From Bradyrhizobium ottawaense (GTDB lineage Bacteria; Pseudomonadota; Alphaproteobacteria; Rhizobiales; Xanthobacteraceae), in assembly GCF_002278135.3 (NCBI RefSeq), contig NZ_CP029425.2, forward strand, positions 4,254,001 through 4,318,000: 64,000 bases of DNA, given 5' to 3'. The stretch's first letter is position 1. Each line of letters begins with the position of its first letter. The position numbers and the translations under genes are program-made. Below the pieces are notes generated by a model. That model was not told the origin of the DNA and ran no database searches. It was given only the letters and a program-made list of their open reading frames with translations. Shown in pieces: positions 1-8,834 of the stretch.

Positions 1-385
1 GCTTGGCGATGGCGCCGGTGACGGAATCGAGCCCTTGCTCGACCACGGTGACACGGGAATAGAGCCGGTCGCGATCCGTGTTCAGCGTCTCGATGGCGGC
101 CGCAAGCCGGCGGGCCTCGTTCTGGCTCTCCTTGGCCAGCGCCTGGAGCCGCTCTGCCTGGCGCGCGAGATCGGCGGACGCAACCTGGTCGCGCCGCCAG
201 CCGAGTTGGGCCTGATTGGCCATCACCGCGATGACGACGGCGCCTACGGCTGCCACACCCCAGGAGCCCAGCCGCCACATCATGCGGCGGTCGAACGCGC
301 TTTCCTCGGCCACAAGTCCGGAGAACAGCCCGCCGGTCTCCTTGGTGCCGAAGGCATCCGCCAGTGGGTCGGAATCCTTTGCCAT
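1..385 (-). CDS. Membrane-anchored hypothetical protein, C-terminus outside window
   Basis: Open reading frame running off the left edge: 128 codons from an ATG at 385 with no stop in the window. The N-terminal ~35 residues are soluble. One membrane segment follows (about residues 41-57, rich in V, A, G and I). After it comes a charged, alanine/arginine/glutamate-rich stretch with heptad-like spacing, probably a coiled coil. It is divergent from glmU with ~175 bp between the starts. I do not recognise a named family; the single anchor plus coiled coil suggests an inner-membrane protein with its helical part outside the cytoplasm. The start is the only sensible Met, but no strong ribosome binding site precedes it. 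Confidence 0.75.
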   Translation of the reverse strand, partial: MAKDSDPLADAFGTKETGGLFSGLVAEESAFDRRMMWRLGSWGVAAVGAVVIAVMANQAQLGWRRDQVASADLARQAERLQALAKESQNEARRLAAAIETLNTDRDRLYSRVTVVEQGLDSVTGAIAK

Positions 386-559
386 GAACGTTAAGTGCCC
401 AGCCCTGTCCGGCTTCCCCGAATCAATCAGGGAACATTAACAGGAAAAGCGTGTCGCACTTGAATTCCGGGCGTTTGCGGGGGTAGCAAGGCAAGAGCTT
501 TTGAGGGTGGTTGCCCGCCCGTCGCGCCAATTGATTCGGCCGTATCTGACAGGATTTCG

Positions 560-1915
560 ATGACCGCCCGTTCCAGCCTCACGATCGTGCTCGCCGCCGG
601 CGAAGGCACGCGCATGCGATCGAACCTGCCGAAAGTGCTGCATCCGGTAGCCCACCAGACCTTGCTCGCCCACGTGCTCGCCGCGGCACCCCAGGGAACC
701 GGCACCTCGCTCGCGGTCGTGATTGGCCCCGATCACCAGGCGGTCGCGGACGAGGCAAAGCGCATCCGGCCCGACGCGCTCACCTTCGTGCAGGCCGAGC
801 GGCTCGGCACCGCGCATGCGGTGCTGGCGGCGCGCGAGGCGATCGGGCGCGGCGTGGACGATCTCCTTGTTGCCTTCGGCGATACGCCGCTGATCTCGGC
901 CGAGACCTTTGCACGGCTGCGCGCGCCGCTCGCCAGGGGCGCGGCGATCGCCGCGCTCGGCTTTCGCGCCGCCGATCCCACCGGCTATGGCCGCTTCATC
1001 GTCGAGGGCGAACGCCTGGTCGCGATCCGCGAGCAGGCCGATGCCAGCGCAGAGGAGCGCAAGATCGATCTGTGCAATGCCGGCGTGATGGCAATCGACG
1101 GGCGCCGGGCGCTCGAAATCCTCGGGCAAATCGGCAATGCGAATTCAAAGGGCGAGTATTATCTGACCGACGCGGTCGAAATCGTCCGCAAGCAGGGATG
1201 GGAGTCCGTGGTGATCGAGACCAGCGAGGATGAAGTGCGCGGCATCAACACCAAGGCGCAGCTTGCGGAAGCCGAAGCCGTGATGCAGGCGCGCTTGCGG
1301 AAAGCGGCGATGGAGGCCGGCGTCACGCTGATCGCGCCCGAGACCGTTTATCTGTCCGCCGACACATTGTTCGGCAAGGACGTGACGATCGAGCCTTTCG
1401 TGGTGATCGGCCCCGGCGTGTCGATCGCCGACGGCACCGTGATCCACTCGTTCTCGCACATCGTGCAGACCACGCTTGGCAAGAACGTTTCGATCGGCCC
1501 CTATGCGCGCTTGAGGCCCGGCACCTCGCTCGGCGACGGCGCGCGGATCGGCAATTTCGTGGAGACCAAGGCGGCGACACTGGAGGCCGGCGTCAAGGTC
1601 AATCATCTCTCCTACATCGGTGACGCCACCGTCGGCGCCAATTCCAACATCGGCGCCGGCACCATCACCTGCAACTACGATGGCTTCAAGAAACACAAGA
1701 CAATCATCGGGCAGGGCGCCTTCGTCGGCACCAATTCCTCGCTGGTCGCCCCGGTCAAAATCGGCAATGGCGCCTATATCGGCTCGGGCTCGGTGATCAC
1801 CCGCGACGTGCCTGACGATGCGATGGCACTGGAGCGCAACCAGCAGACCATCCGCGAAGGCGGCGCTGCGCGCTATCGCGAGCTGAAGACGGGCGGCAAG
1901 AAACCGGAGAAATAG
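560..1915 (+). CDS. glmU: Bifunctional UDP-N-acetylglucosamine pyrophosphorylase / glucosamine-1-phosphate acetyltransferase
   Basis: Makes UDP-GlcNAc for peptidoglycan and lipopolysaccharide in two cytoplasmic steps: acetylation of glucosamine-1-phosphate, then uridylyl transfer. The N-terminal pyrophosphorylase signature [15 protein letters not shown] is at residues 11-25. From about residue 250 the protein shows hexapeptide repeats of a left-handed beta helix, including the NHLSYIGD and [13 protein letters not shown] segments of the acetyltransferase site. At 451 aa it is normal length. glmS, which makes the upstream precursor, lies ~0.6 kb downstream on the same strand, separated by a repeat and a small opposite-strand gene, so the two are clustered but probably not co-transcribed. 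Confidence 0.97.
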   Translation: MTARSSLTIVLAAGEGTRMRSNLPKVLHPVAHQTLLAHVLAAAPQGTGTSLAVVIGPDHQAVADEAKRIRPDALTFVQAERLGTAHAVLAAREAIGRGVDDLLVAFGDTPLISAETFARLRAPLARGAAIAALGFRAADPTGYGRFIVEGERLVAIREQADASAEERKIDLCNAGVMAIDGRRALEILGQIGNANSKGEYYLTDAVEIVRKQGWESVVIETSEDEVRGINTKAQLAEAEAVMQARLRKAAMEAGVTLIAPETVYLSADTLFGKDVTIEPFVVIGPGVSIADGTVIHSFSHIVQTTLGKNVSIGPYARLRPGTSLGDGARIGNFVETKAATLEAGVKVNHLSYIGDATVGANSNIGAGTITCNYDGFKKHKTIIGQGAFVGTNSSLVAPVKIGNGAYIGSGSVITRDVPDDAMALERNQQTIREGGAARYRELKTGGKKPEK

Positions 1916-1946
1916 GCACTATTCTGTTGTGTCGCAGCACACGCCG

Positions 1947-2053
1947 CCCTCATCCTGAGGGCCCGCTGGAAGCGGGCGTCTCGAAGGAGGGCCGCGGGCG
2001 AGATGCGGGGGCTTCATGGCTCGAGACGCGCTTTGCGCTCCTCACCATGAGGG
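1947..2053. repeat. Palindromic intergenic repeat element
   Basis: A GC-rich element between glmU and a small minus-strand gene. It begins CCCTCATCCTGAGG and ends CTCACCATGAGGG, with an inner short hairpin (CCCGCT/AGCGGG) and GTCTCGAA opposed by CTCGAGAC. Similar palindromes occur repeatedly between genes in Bradyrhizobium and Rhodopseudomonas genomes (from memory, not searched). It lies between convergent gene ends, where such elements are tolerated and may help end transcription. Confidence 0.6.
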
Positions 2054-2069
2054 TCTTCGTCCGTAGGCG

Positions 2070-2288
2070 CTATTCGTCGTCGGCGAATTCGGAGAAGATC
2101 GCGCGGGTCAGGCGCCAGCCGCGCGGCTTGGCGCGTTTGGCCGGCTCGCCTTCAGCGTGCTTCAGGAAGACCGGCTTGCTTTCCTTGCCGCGCTGGGGCG
2201 GCGGCCAATGCGCCAAATGCGTGCCCGTGGTCTCGCTGGCACGCAAGTACATCGATGACAGACCTTTGCGGTCGGACGAGCCTTTCAT
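2070..2288 (-). CDS. Small basic hypothetical protein (72 aa)
   Basis: Basic soluble protein rich in lysine, arginine and proline, with an acidic tail (FADDE). The ATG at 2288 is preferred over a Met six codons upstream because CAGGAG sits 9 nt before it, a good ribosome binding site. It contains no membrane segment or motif that I recognise. It lies alone, convergent with glmU and divergent from glmS. Codon use looks coding rather than random and the ORF is not antisense to another gene, which is why I accept it; function unknown. Confidence 0.6.
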   Translation of the reverse strand: MKGSSDRKGLSSMYLRASETTGTHLAHWPPPQRGKESKPVFLKHAEGEPAKRAKPRGWRLTRAIFSEFADDE

Positions 2289-2509
2289 GGCTTTGCTCTC
2301 CTGCACCGGAATCGTTGGTCAAACATATTGACAACAAGTTAACGTGCGCTGTCTAAGGCCGGCCAATTCGACGCAGGCGAAGCTCAGGTTGCGGTCCATG
2401 CTGTCTCAATCCGCAATAATTATTGAGTATATGGTTCCCTGGGAATTTCGCTAAAAACCGGGCGCGTCGTTTAGGCGATTTTTCGACGATTTGGGGGATA
2501 GTGATCCGC

Positions 2510-4336
2510 ATGTGCGGGATTGTCGGCATTCTCGGGCGCGAGCCGGTTGCAGAGCAGCTGGTGGATTCGCTCAAACGTCTCGAATATCGCGGTTATGACT
2601 CGGCGGGCGTCGCCACGCTCGAGGGCAGGCATATCGAGCGCCGCCGCGCCGAAGGCAAGCTGAAGAACCTGGAGAAGCGGCTGGAAGCCGAGCCGCTCCA
2701 GGGCACCACCGGCATCGGCCATACCCGCTGGGCCACCCACGGCAAGCCCACCGTCAACAACGCCCATCCGCACGCGACCGAGCGCGTCGCCGTGGTCCAC
2801 AACGGCATCATCGAGAATTTCCGCGAGCTGCGCGAGGAGCTCGAGAAGAAGGGCACGGTGTTCCACACCGAGACCGACACCGAGATCGTGCTGCACCTGG
2901 TCGACGATTTGCTCACGCGCGGCAACAAGCCGGTCGAAGCCGTCAAGCTGGCGCTGGGGCGGCTCCGCGGCGCCTTCGCGCTCGGCTTCATCTTCGCCGG
3001 CGACGGCGACCTGATGATCGGCGCCCGCAACGGGCCGCCGCTGGCGATTGGCTATGGCGACGGCGAGATGTATCTCGGCTCGGACGCCATCGCGCTCGGC
3101 CCGTTCACCGACACGATCAGCTATCTCGAAGATGGCGACTGGGTCGTGTTGACGCGCAAGAGCGCGTCGATTTTCGACAAGGACGGCAATGCCGTCCAGC
3201 GCGACAAGATCAAGCATGCCGCCTCGACTTCGCTGGTCGACAAGGCGAACTATCGCCACTTCATGGCGAAGGAGATCCACGAGCAGCCGGAAGTGGTCGG
3301 CCACACGCTGGCGCGATACGTCGACATGGCGACCGAGCGCGTCTCGCTGCCGGTCAAGCTTCCGTTCGACTTCAAGAATATCCAGCGCATCAACATCACC
3401 GCGTGCGGCACCGCGAGCTATGCCGGCTACGTCGCGAAATACTGGTTCGAGCGCTTTGCGCGCGTGCCGGTCGAGGTCGATGTCGCCTCCGAATTCCGCT
3501 ACCGCGAGGCGCCCTTGCGCAAGGGCGATCTCGCCATCTTCATCTCGCAGTCGGGCGAGACCGCCGACACCCTGGCGGCACTGCGCTATGCCAAGGCCGA
3601 GGGCGTGCATACGGTCGCCGTCGTCAACGTGCCGACCTCGACGATCGCGCGCGAGAGCGAGACCGTGCTGCAGACGCTCGCGGGCCCCGAGATCGGCGTC
3701 GCCTCGACCAAGGCCTTCACCTGCCAGCTCATGGTGCTCGCAAACCTTGCGATCGCGGCCGGCAAGGCGCGCGGCGAATTGTCGGACGAGGACGAGACCA
3801 AGCTGGTCCATGGCCTCGTCGAGGTCCCGCGCCTGATGGCGGATGCGCTCACCACCGAGCTGCAGATCGAAAAGCTCGCGCACAGGATCGCCAAGTCGCG
3901 CGACGTGCTCTATCTCGGCCGCGGCACCAGCTTCCCGCTTGCGCTCGAAGGCGCGCTGAAGCTGAAGGAGATCTCCTACATCCACGCCGAGGGGTATGCT
4001 GCCGGCGAGCTCAAGCACGGGCCGATCGCGCTGATCGACGAGACGATGCCTGTCGTCGTCATCGCGCCTTACGACCGGGTGTTCGAAAAGACGGTCTCCA
4101 ACATGCAGGAGGTCGCCGCGCGCGGCGGCAACATCATCCTGATGACGGACGCGAAGGGTGCGGAAGAGGCGACCGTCGAGTCCCTCGTCACCATCGTCAT
4201 GCCCGACATGGCGGCGGCCTTCACCCCGATGGTCTATGCCGTTCCCGTGCAGCTGCTCGCCTATCACACGGCTGTCGTCATGGGGACCGACGTCGACCAG
4301 CCTCGCAACCTCGCGAAATCGGTGACCGTGGAATAG
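2510..4336 (+). CDS. glmS: Glutamine--fructose-6-phosphate aminotransferase (isomerizing)
   Basis: Converts fructose-6-phosphate and glutamine to glucosamine-6-phosphate, the first step towards UDP-GlcNAc. The start is fixed by biochemistry: the N-terminal nucleophile must be Cys2, so translation starts at MCGIVGILGRE (2510), not at the longer in-frame ORF start at 2423. GGGGGA lies ~11 nt upstream. The glutaminase domain covers about residues 1-220, followed by two SIS domains (TACGTASYA, ISQSGETADT) and the conserved C-terminal tail ending KSVTVE. At 608 aa it matches the family exactly. No ribozyme-type leader was recognised upstream. Confidence 0.97.
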   Translation: MCGIVGILGREPVAEQLVDSLKRLEYRGYDSAGVATLEGRHIERRRAEGKLKNLEKRLEAEPLQGTTGIGHTRWATHGKPTVNNAHPHATERVAVVHNGIIENFRELREELEKKGTVFHTETDTEIVLHLVDDLLTRGNKPVEAVKLALGRLRGAFALGFIFAGDGDLMIGARNGPPLAIGYGDGEMYLGSDAIALGPFTDTISYLEDGDWVVLTRKSASIFDKDGNAVQRDKIKHAASTSLVDKANYRHFMAKEIHEQPEVVGHTLARYVDMATERVSLPVKLPFDFKNIQRINITACGTASYAGYVAKYWFERFARVPVEVDVASEFRYREAPLRKGDLAIFISQSGETADTLAALRYAKAEGVHTVAVVNVPTSTIARESETVLQTLAGPEIGVASTKAFTCQLMVLANLAIAAGKARGELSDEDETKLVHGLVEVPRLMADALTTELQIEKLAHRIAKSRDVLYLGRGTSFPLALEGALKLKEISYIHAEGYAAGELKHGPIALIDETMPVVVIAPYDRVFEKTVSNMQEVAARGGNIILMTDAKGAEEATVESLVTIVMPDMAAAFTPMVYAVPVQLLAYHTAVVMGTDVDQPRNLAKSVTVE

Positions 4337-4420
4337 GCAGAAGGGATATCAGTCGGTCGCGGTCTTCCAAAACCTGCTAGAAGACTCTAGCTTGTGTGCT
4401 GCGACCGACCTGGAACCCGA

Positions 4421-5191
4421 ATGACCCCCCGCGACGACGCGCCTGCGCCTCTTGATCCCCTCCCGGAACCGCATACCGGCCTGATGGGCCGCTTCCGCAA
4501 CTATTTTCTGACTGGCCTCGTGGTGACGGGGCCAATCGCGATCACCCTGTATCTGGTCTGGTGGTTCGTGACCTGGGTCGACGGCGTGGTGCGGCCGTTC
4601 GTGCCGCTGGCCTACCGGCCCGAAACCTATTTGCCGTACGTCATTCCCGGCTGGGGATTGGTCGTCGCATTTTTCACGCTGACGCTGGTCGGATTCCTCG
4701 CCGCCAACCTGATCGGCCGGACGCTGGTCGATGTCGGCGAGACCTTCCTCGGCCGGATCCCGGCCGTGCGCGCCATCTATCGCGGCCTGAAGCAGGTGTT
4801 CGAGACGCTGTTCTCGGGCAAGGGCTCGAGCTTCCGCAAAGTGGGCCTGGTCGAGTTTCCCTCGCCGGGCATGTGGTCGATCGTGCTGATCTCGCAATCG
4901 CCGAATGAAGAGGTCGCGCGCAGCCTGCCGGGGCAGGAGGAGCATGTCTCCGTGTTCCTGCCGTGCTCGCCGAACCCGACCACCGGATTCTTCTTCTACG
5001 TGCCCAAGAGCAAGATCGTCGAAGTCGACATGAGCACCGAAGACGCCGCGACCTTGATCATGTCGGCCGGCGTGGTGCAGCCGGGCTCGGCACCCGATCC
5101 GAAAAAGGCCGCCGCGCTCGCGGGCATGGCGAATGCCGCGCGCATCGCCAACGCCTCGGCGCTTCGGCCCGAGCCTGCGAAGGTGGAGTAG
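4421..5191 (+). CDS. DUF502 family inner-membrane protein
   Basis: 256-aa protein with two membrane segments near the N-terminus (about residues 25-50 and 70-95, FLTGLVVTGPIAITLYLVWW and a later GLVVAFFTLTLVGFLAANL region) and a soluble C-terminal domain carrying the DUF502 feature FLPCSPNPTTGFFFYVP. The ATG at 4421 is preferred to the GTG at 4394 because DUF502 proteins usually start close to the first membrane helix. It follows glmS by 84 bp and could be read from the same transcript. The biochemical role of DUF502 is not known to me. Confidence 0.85.
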   Translation: MTPRDDAPAPLDPLPEPHTGLMGRFRNYFLTGLVVTGPIAITLYLVWWFVTWVDGVVRPFVPLAYRPETYLPYVIPGWGLVVAFFTLTLVGFLAANLIGRTLVDVGETFLGRIPAVRAIYRGLKQVFETLFSGKGSSFRKVGLVEFPSPGMWSIVLISQSPNEEVARSLPGQEEHVSVFLPCSPNPTTGFFFYVPKSKIVEVDMSTEDAATLIMSAGVVQPGSAPDPKKAAALAGMANAARIANASALRPEPAKVE

Positions 5192-5292
5192 GGCCATTCC
5201 GCTGCGGGATGGCCGCCGATCACGCGCGCGTTCGCATCCTCTGATATTCTCCGGTTCGCCTGAGCGCCTCGCTCGGAATCGATCTGGAGTAT

Positions 5293-6153
5293 ATGATGTC
5301 CAAAACCATTGCGATCCTCGCACCCGGCGCCATGGGCAGCGCCGTCGCCCGCCGCCTCAGTGAGCACGGCGCGCGCGTGCTGACGTCTTTGGACGGGCGG
5401 AGCGAGGCGACGCGGAAACGCGCGGCGGATGCCGGCATGGTCGACGCCGATGACAATCAGATTGCGGGCGCCGATATCATCCTCTCGATCGTGCCGCCGG
5501 GCGAAGCCGTCGCGCTGGCTGAGCGGCTGGCCGCGCTGATCGTCAGGCGCGAGAAGAAGCCGGTCGTCGTCGATTGCAATGCGATCAACGTCGACACGGT
5601 GCAAAGGATCGAGGAGATCATCGGCTCGGCGCAGGCGCCGTTCGTCGATGGCGGCATCATCGGCTTTCCGCCGCAGCCCGGCGGCAAGAGCCCGGCCTTC
5701 TACATGTCCGGCGAATACGCCAAGGAGGTCGCGGTGCTGAAGGATTTCGGCCTCGACGTGCGCATCGTCGAGGGCCCGGTCGGCGCCGCGTCGGCTTTGA
5801 AAATGTCCTATGCCGGCATCGTCAAGGGCCTCGCCGGCATCGGCTCGGCGATGGTGGTCGCGGCGACGAAAGCGGGCGCAGCGGACGCGTTGCGTGACGA
5901 ACTGGCGCTGAGCCAGCCCGCGATTCTGGCGCGGCTCGAGGTCGCGCTGCCTGACATGATCCCGAAGGCCTATCGCTGGGTTGCCGAGATGCGGGAGATC
6001 TCCGGATTCCTCGGCCCGGATCATCCGGCCAGCCAGATCTATGAGGGCTTTGCGAGATGGTTCGAGCATCTCGCCGAGGATGCAAATGGTGAGGCGGCGG
6101 ATGCCGCGCTGATGAAGGCGTTCGCTGCGGGGATCACACAGAAGAAAGCCTAG
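5293..6153 (+). CDS. NAD(P)-dependent oxidoreductase, 6-phosphogluconate-dehydrogenase-like with DUF1932-type C-terminus
   Basis: 286 aa. The N-terminal Rossmann fold starts with IAILAPGAMGSAVARRL (GxMGxxxA pattern). A catalytic-domain segment contains FVDGGIIGFPPQP and the helix with KMSYAGIVKGLAG, where the Lys is the expected active-site residue of beta-hydroxyacid dehydrogenases. The C-terminal ~90 residues resemble DUF1932. The substrate is not evident; related proteins reduce or oxidise small hydroxy acids. It stands alone, ~100 bp after the DUF502 gene and convergent with recG. The start could be either of two adjacent Met codons. Confidence 0.85.
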   Translation: MMSKTIAILAPGAMGSAVARRLSEHGARVLTSLDGRSEATRKRAADAGMVDADDNQIAGADIILSIVPPGEAVALAERLAALIVRREKKPVVVDCNAINVDTVQRIEEIIGSAQAPFVDGGIIGFPPQPGGKSPAFYMSGEYAKEVAVLKDFGLDVRIVEGPVGAASALKMSYAGIVKGLAGIGSAMVVAATKAGAADALRDELALSQPAILARLEVALPDMIPKAYRWVAEMREISGFLGPDHPASQIYEGFARWFEHLAEDANGEAADAALMKAFAAGITQKKA

Positions 6154-6250
6154 TCGCTCCCGCGAGCCGGTTTGCTTCAGATGTAAAGGTCTCTCTCCAC
6201 ACGAGGGGGAGTCTCCGCGAGTCCCTTTGCGACGATCTTTGCGGAAGCCC

Positions 6251-8359
6251 TCAGCCCGCGCCGATCAGCGGGATCGCCTCGTCGCGCTCATACAGATACA
6301 GCAGGCACCGCAGCGCCTCGCCACGCTCGCCCTTCAGCTTTGGATCGTCCTTGAGGATGCGCAGTGCCTCGTCGCGCGCCTGGGTGATGAGCTGGCCGTG
6401 GACCTCCGAGCGCGCGATGCGGTAGCCGGGCAGGCCGCTCTGGCGCACGCCCAGCACGTCGCCTTCGCCGCGCAGCTTGAGGTCTTCCTCGGCGATGCGA
6501 AAACCGTCGGTGGTCTCGCGGATCACCTTCAGGCGTGCCTTCGACATCTCGCCGAGCGGCTCCGAATAAAGCAGCAGGCAGGTCGAGGCCTCCGAGCCGC
6601 GTCCGATCCGGCCGCGCAGCTGGTGCAGCTGGGCGAGGCCGAACCGTTCGGCGTTCTCGATCACCATGATGGTCGCCGCCGGCACATCGACGCCGACCTC
6701 GACCACGGTGGTCGCGACCAGAAGGCCGATCTCGTGGGCGGCGAACTGGCCCATCACGCGGTCCTTCTCGGCGCCCTTCATCTGGCCGTGGACGAGGCCG
6801 ACGCGCTCGCCGAACCGCTTCTGCAGGCTTTCGAAACGTTTGGTCGCGTTGGTGAGGTGCTCGGTGCCTTCGGCCTCGGATTCCTCGACCAGCGGGCAGA
6901 TCCAGTAGACCAGCTTGCCCGCCTGCAGCGCGCGGCCGATGCTGTCAGTGACTTCGGCGAGGCGGCTGATCGAGATGGTGCGGGTCTCGATCGGCTGGCG
7001 GCCGGCGGGCTTTTCGCGCAGCTCGGAAATGTCCATGTCGCCGAAATAGGTCAGCACCAGCGTGCGCGGGATCGGCGTCGCGCTCAGCACCAGCACGTCG
7101 ACCGCTTCGCCCTTGGACGTGAGCGCGAGGCGTTCGCGCACGCCGAAGCGGTGCTGCTCGTCGACGATGGCGAGGGCGAGATCATGGAAGATCACGTCGT
7201 CCTGAATCAGGGCGTGGGTGCCGACCAGGAGGTCGATCTCTCCGGCTTCGAGCTGCGCCAGCAATTCACGCCGCTCCTTGCCCTTTTCACGGCCGGTGAG
7301 GATCGCAACCCGCATGCCGGCGCGCTCGGCGAGCGGGGCGATGGTCTTGATGTGTTGGCGCGCCAGGATTTCGGTGGGCGCCATCAGGGCCGCCTGCTTG
7401 CCGACCTCCGTGACGGCCGCGGCCGCGAGCAGCGCGACCACGGTCTTGCCGGAGCCGACGTCGCCCTGGAGCAGGCGCAACATGCGCACGGGCTGTTGCA
7501 GATCGCTGGCGATCGCCGCGGCCGCGTCACGCTGGGACAGCGTCAATGCATAGGGCAGGGCGTCGATGATCTTGTTGCGCAAGTGCCCGTCACCGGCATT
7601 GCGCACGCCGGCGGGCCGGCGCAATTGCGCGCGGATCAAGGCGAGCGCGAGCTGGCCGGCCAGGAGCTCGTCAAAGGCGAGGCGCGACCAGAACGGCTGA
7701 TCGGGCAGGATGTCCGTGAGCTCGACCGGCTGGTGCACGCGGTTGAGCGCCTCGGTGATCGCAGGAAAATTGCAGCGGCGCATCACCTCCGGACTGATCC
7801 ATTCCGGCAAAGCCGGCAGCTTCTGCAGCGCCTGGGCGATCGCGCGGCGGAGCGAGCCGAGCGCCAGACCCTCCGTCAGCGGATAGACCGGATCGATGCC
7901 GGAGAGCTTTGCGATCGCCTCCTCGTCCAGCACGCGGTCGGGATGCACCATCTGCGGGATGCCGTCGTACATCTGCAGCGTGCCGGAGACGAACCGCTTC
8001 TCCCCCATTGGCAGCAGTTTTTCGACATAGCCGGGCTTGGCGCGGAAGAAGGTCAGCACGACGTCGCCGGTGTCGTCGCTGGCATAGACCAGATAGGGTG
8101 CGCGCGCGTTGCGCGGTGGAGGGGGGCGGTGGCGGTCGACGGTGACCTCCAGCGTCACCATGGTTCCGACCGCGGCGTCGCGGATCTTCGGCCGGGCGCG
8201 GCGGTCGATGACCTGGCTCGGCAGATGCAGCAGCAAATCGACCAGCCGCGGCGTCTCGCTGCGGCTGAGCAAATATTGCAGCAGCTTGTCCTGCTTCGGA
8301 CCGACGCCGGGCAGGCTGGTCACGGGAGCAAACAGCGGATTGAGCAGGCTGGGGCGCAT
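6251..8359 (-). CDS. recG: ATP-dependent DNA helicase RecG
   Basis: Branch-migrating helicase that regresses stalled replication forks and processes recombination intermediates. From the Met at 8359 the protein is 702 aa, the expected family size; the longer ORF (to 8722) adds ~120 low-quality residues and overlaps the divergent sdhE, so it is rejected. The wedge/OB domain is at about residues 1-260. Walker A GDVGSGKT is at 299-306, followed by DEQHRFG (motif II), the SATPIPRTL motif III and QLRGRIGRG. It is divergent from sdhE-mfd across a short region with a palindromic repeat, so DNA-repair helicases flank it on both sides. Confidence 0.96.
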   Translation of the reverse strand: MRPSLLNPLFAPVTSLPGVGPKQDKLLQYLLSRSETPRLVDLLLHLPSQVIDRRARPKIRDAAVGTMVTLEVTVDRHRPPPPRNARAPYLVYASDDTGDVVLTFFRAKPGYVEKLLPMGEKRFVSGTLQMYDGIPQMVHPDRVLDEEAIAKLSGIDPVYPLTEGLALGSLRRAIAQALQKLPALPEWISPEVMRRCNFPAITEALNRVHQPVELTDILPDQPFWSRLAFDELLAGQLALALIRAQLRRPAGVRNAGDGHLRNKIIDALPYALTLSQRDAAAAIASDLQQPVRMLRLLQGDVGSGKTVVALLAAAAVTEVGKQAALMAPTEILARQHIKTIAPLAERAGMRVAILTGREKGKERRELLAQLEAGEIDLLVGTHALIQDDVIFHDLALAIVDEQHRFGVRERLALTSKGEAVDVLVLSATPIPRTLVLTYFGDMDISELREKPAGRQPIETRTISISRLAEVTDSIGRALQAGKLVYWICPLVEESEAEGTEHLTNATKRFESLQKRFGERVGLVHGQMKGAEKDRVMGQFAAHEIGLLVATTVVEVGVDVPAATIMVIENAERFGLAQLHQLRGRIGRGSEASTCLLLYSEPLGEMSKARLKVIRETTDGFRIAEEDLKLRGEGDVLGVRQSGLPGYRIARSEVHGQLITQARDEALRILKDDPKLKGERGEALRCLLYLYERDEAIPLIGAG

Positions 8360-8387
8360 GGATGCGAATCTAGGATCGTTTCGGCCC

Positions 8388-8426
8388 GTCATGCCCGGCT
8401 TTATGCCGGGCATCCACGGCTTTTTT
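8388..8426. repeat. Short palindromic repeat between recG and sdhE
   Basis: Perfect 9-bp inverted repeat ATGCCCGGC / GCCGGGCAT with a 5-nt loop (8391-8413), followed by CCACGG. The core resembles intergenic palindromes common in Bradyrhizobium. It lies in the divergent promoter region of recG and sdhE. Confidence 0.55.
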
Positions 8427-8543
8427 CGCGGCCGCACCCGGGCGGCAGGCTTGCCAAATCGAGGGCTGACACGGCCACCCCGAATGGCTATATCAGCCCC
8501 GCCCGGCACGTCCGGGCTTTCTGCGTTTGACTGGATTTGAGAC

Positions 8544-8834
8544 ATGACGGGAACGACACGATCGAGCAGCGGGCTGGACGACCGCCGCAAGCGGCTTTTG
8601 TTCCGCTGCTGGCACCGCGGCACGCGCGAGATGGACCTGATCCTCGGCCGCTTTGCGGATGCCGAGATCGGCAATCTGTCCGAGCCTGAATTGACCGAGC
8701 TCGAGGCCCTGCTCGAGGTCAACGATCCCGATCTCTATGCCGCCATCACCGGTGACAAGGTGCTGCCGGCCGATGTGACCGGTGCGCTGTTTGCCCGCAT
8801 CAAGGCCTATCCGATCGCGGACCGCGACGCATGA
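8544..8834 (+). CDS. sdhE: FAD assembly factor SdhE (succinate dehydrogenase assembly factor 2 family)
   Basis: 96-aa helical protein with the family signature RGTREMD (RGxxE), needed for covalent attachment of FAD to the succinate dehydrogenase flavoprotein. It has the typical acidic helical bundle (LEALLEVNDPDLYAAITG). Its stop overlaps the mfd start as ATGA, so translation of the two is coupled. The sdhE-mfd pairing next to a divergent recG is, to my recollection, a common alphaproteobacterial arrangement. The start at 8544 is accepted since the residues before the RRKRLLFRCWHRG core are typical linker. Confidence 0.92.
   Translation: MTGTTRSSSGLDDRRKRLLFRCWHRGTREMDLILGRFADAEIGNLSEPELTELEALLEVNDPDLYAAITGDKVLPADVTGALFARIKAYPIADRDA

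Noticed and set aside
1927..2331. 134-aa plus-strand ORF after glmU
   Set aside because: Made mostly of the palindromic repeat and the antisense of the 72-aa gene.
2471..4267. 598-aa minus-strand ORF opposite glmS
   Set aside because: Antisense to an intact glmS, His/Arg/Asp-rich, no recognisable domain.
4376..4391. GCTAGA-AGAC-TCTAGC hairpin after glmS
   Set aside because: Only 6 bp with no T-run; likely chance.
6227..8530. 767-aa plus-strand ORF opposite recG
   Set aside because: Antisense shadow of recG; Arg/Ala/Gly/Asp/His-rich composition typical of the opposite strand of GC-rich genes, no family features.
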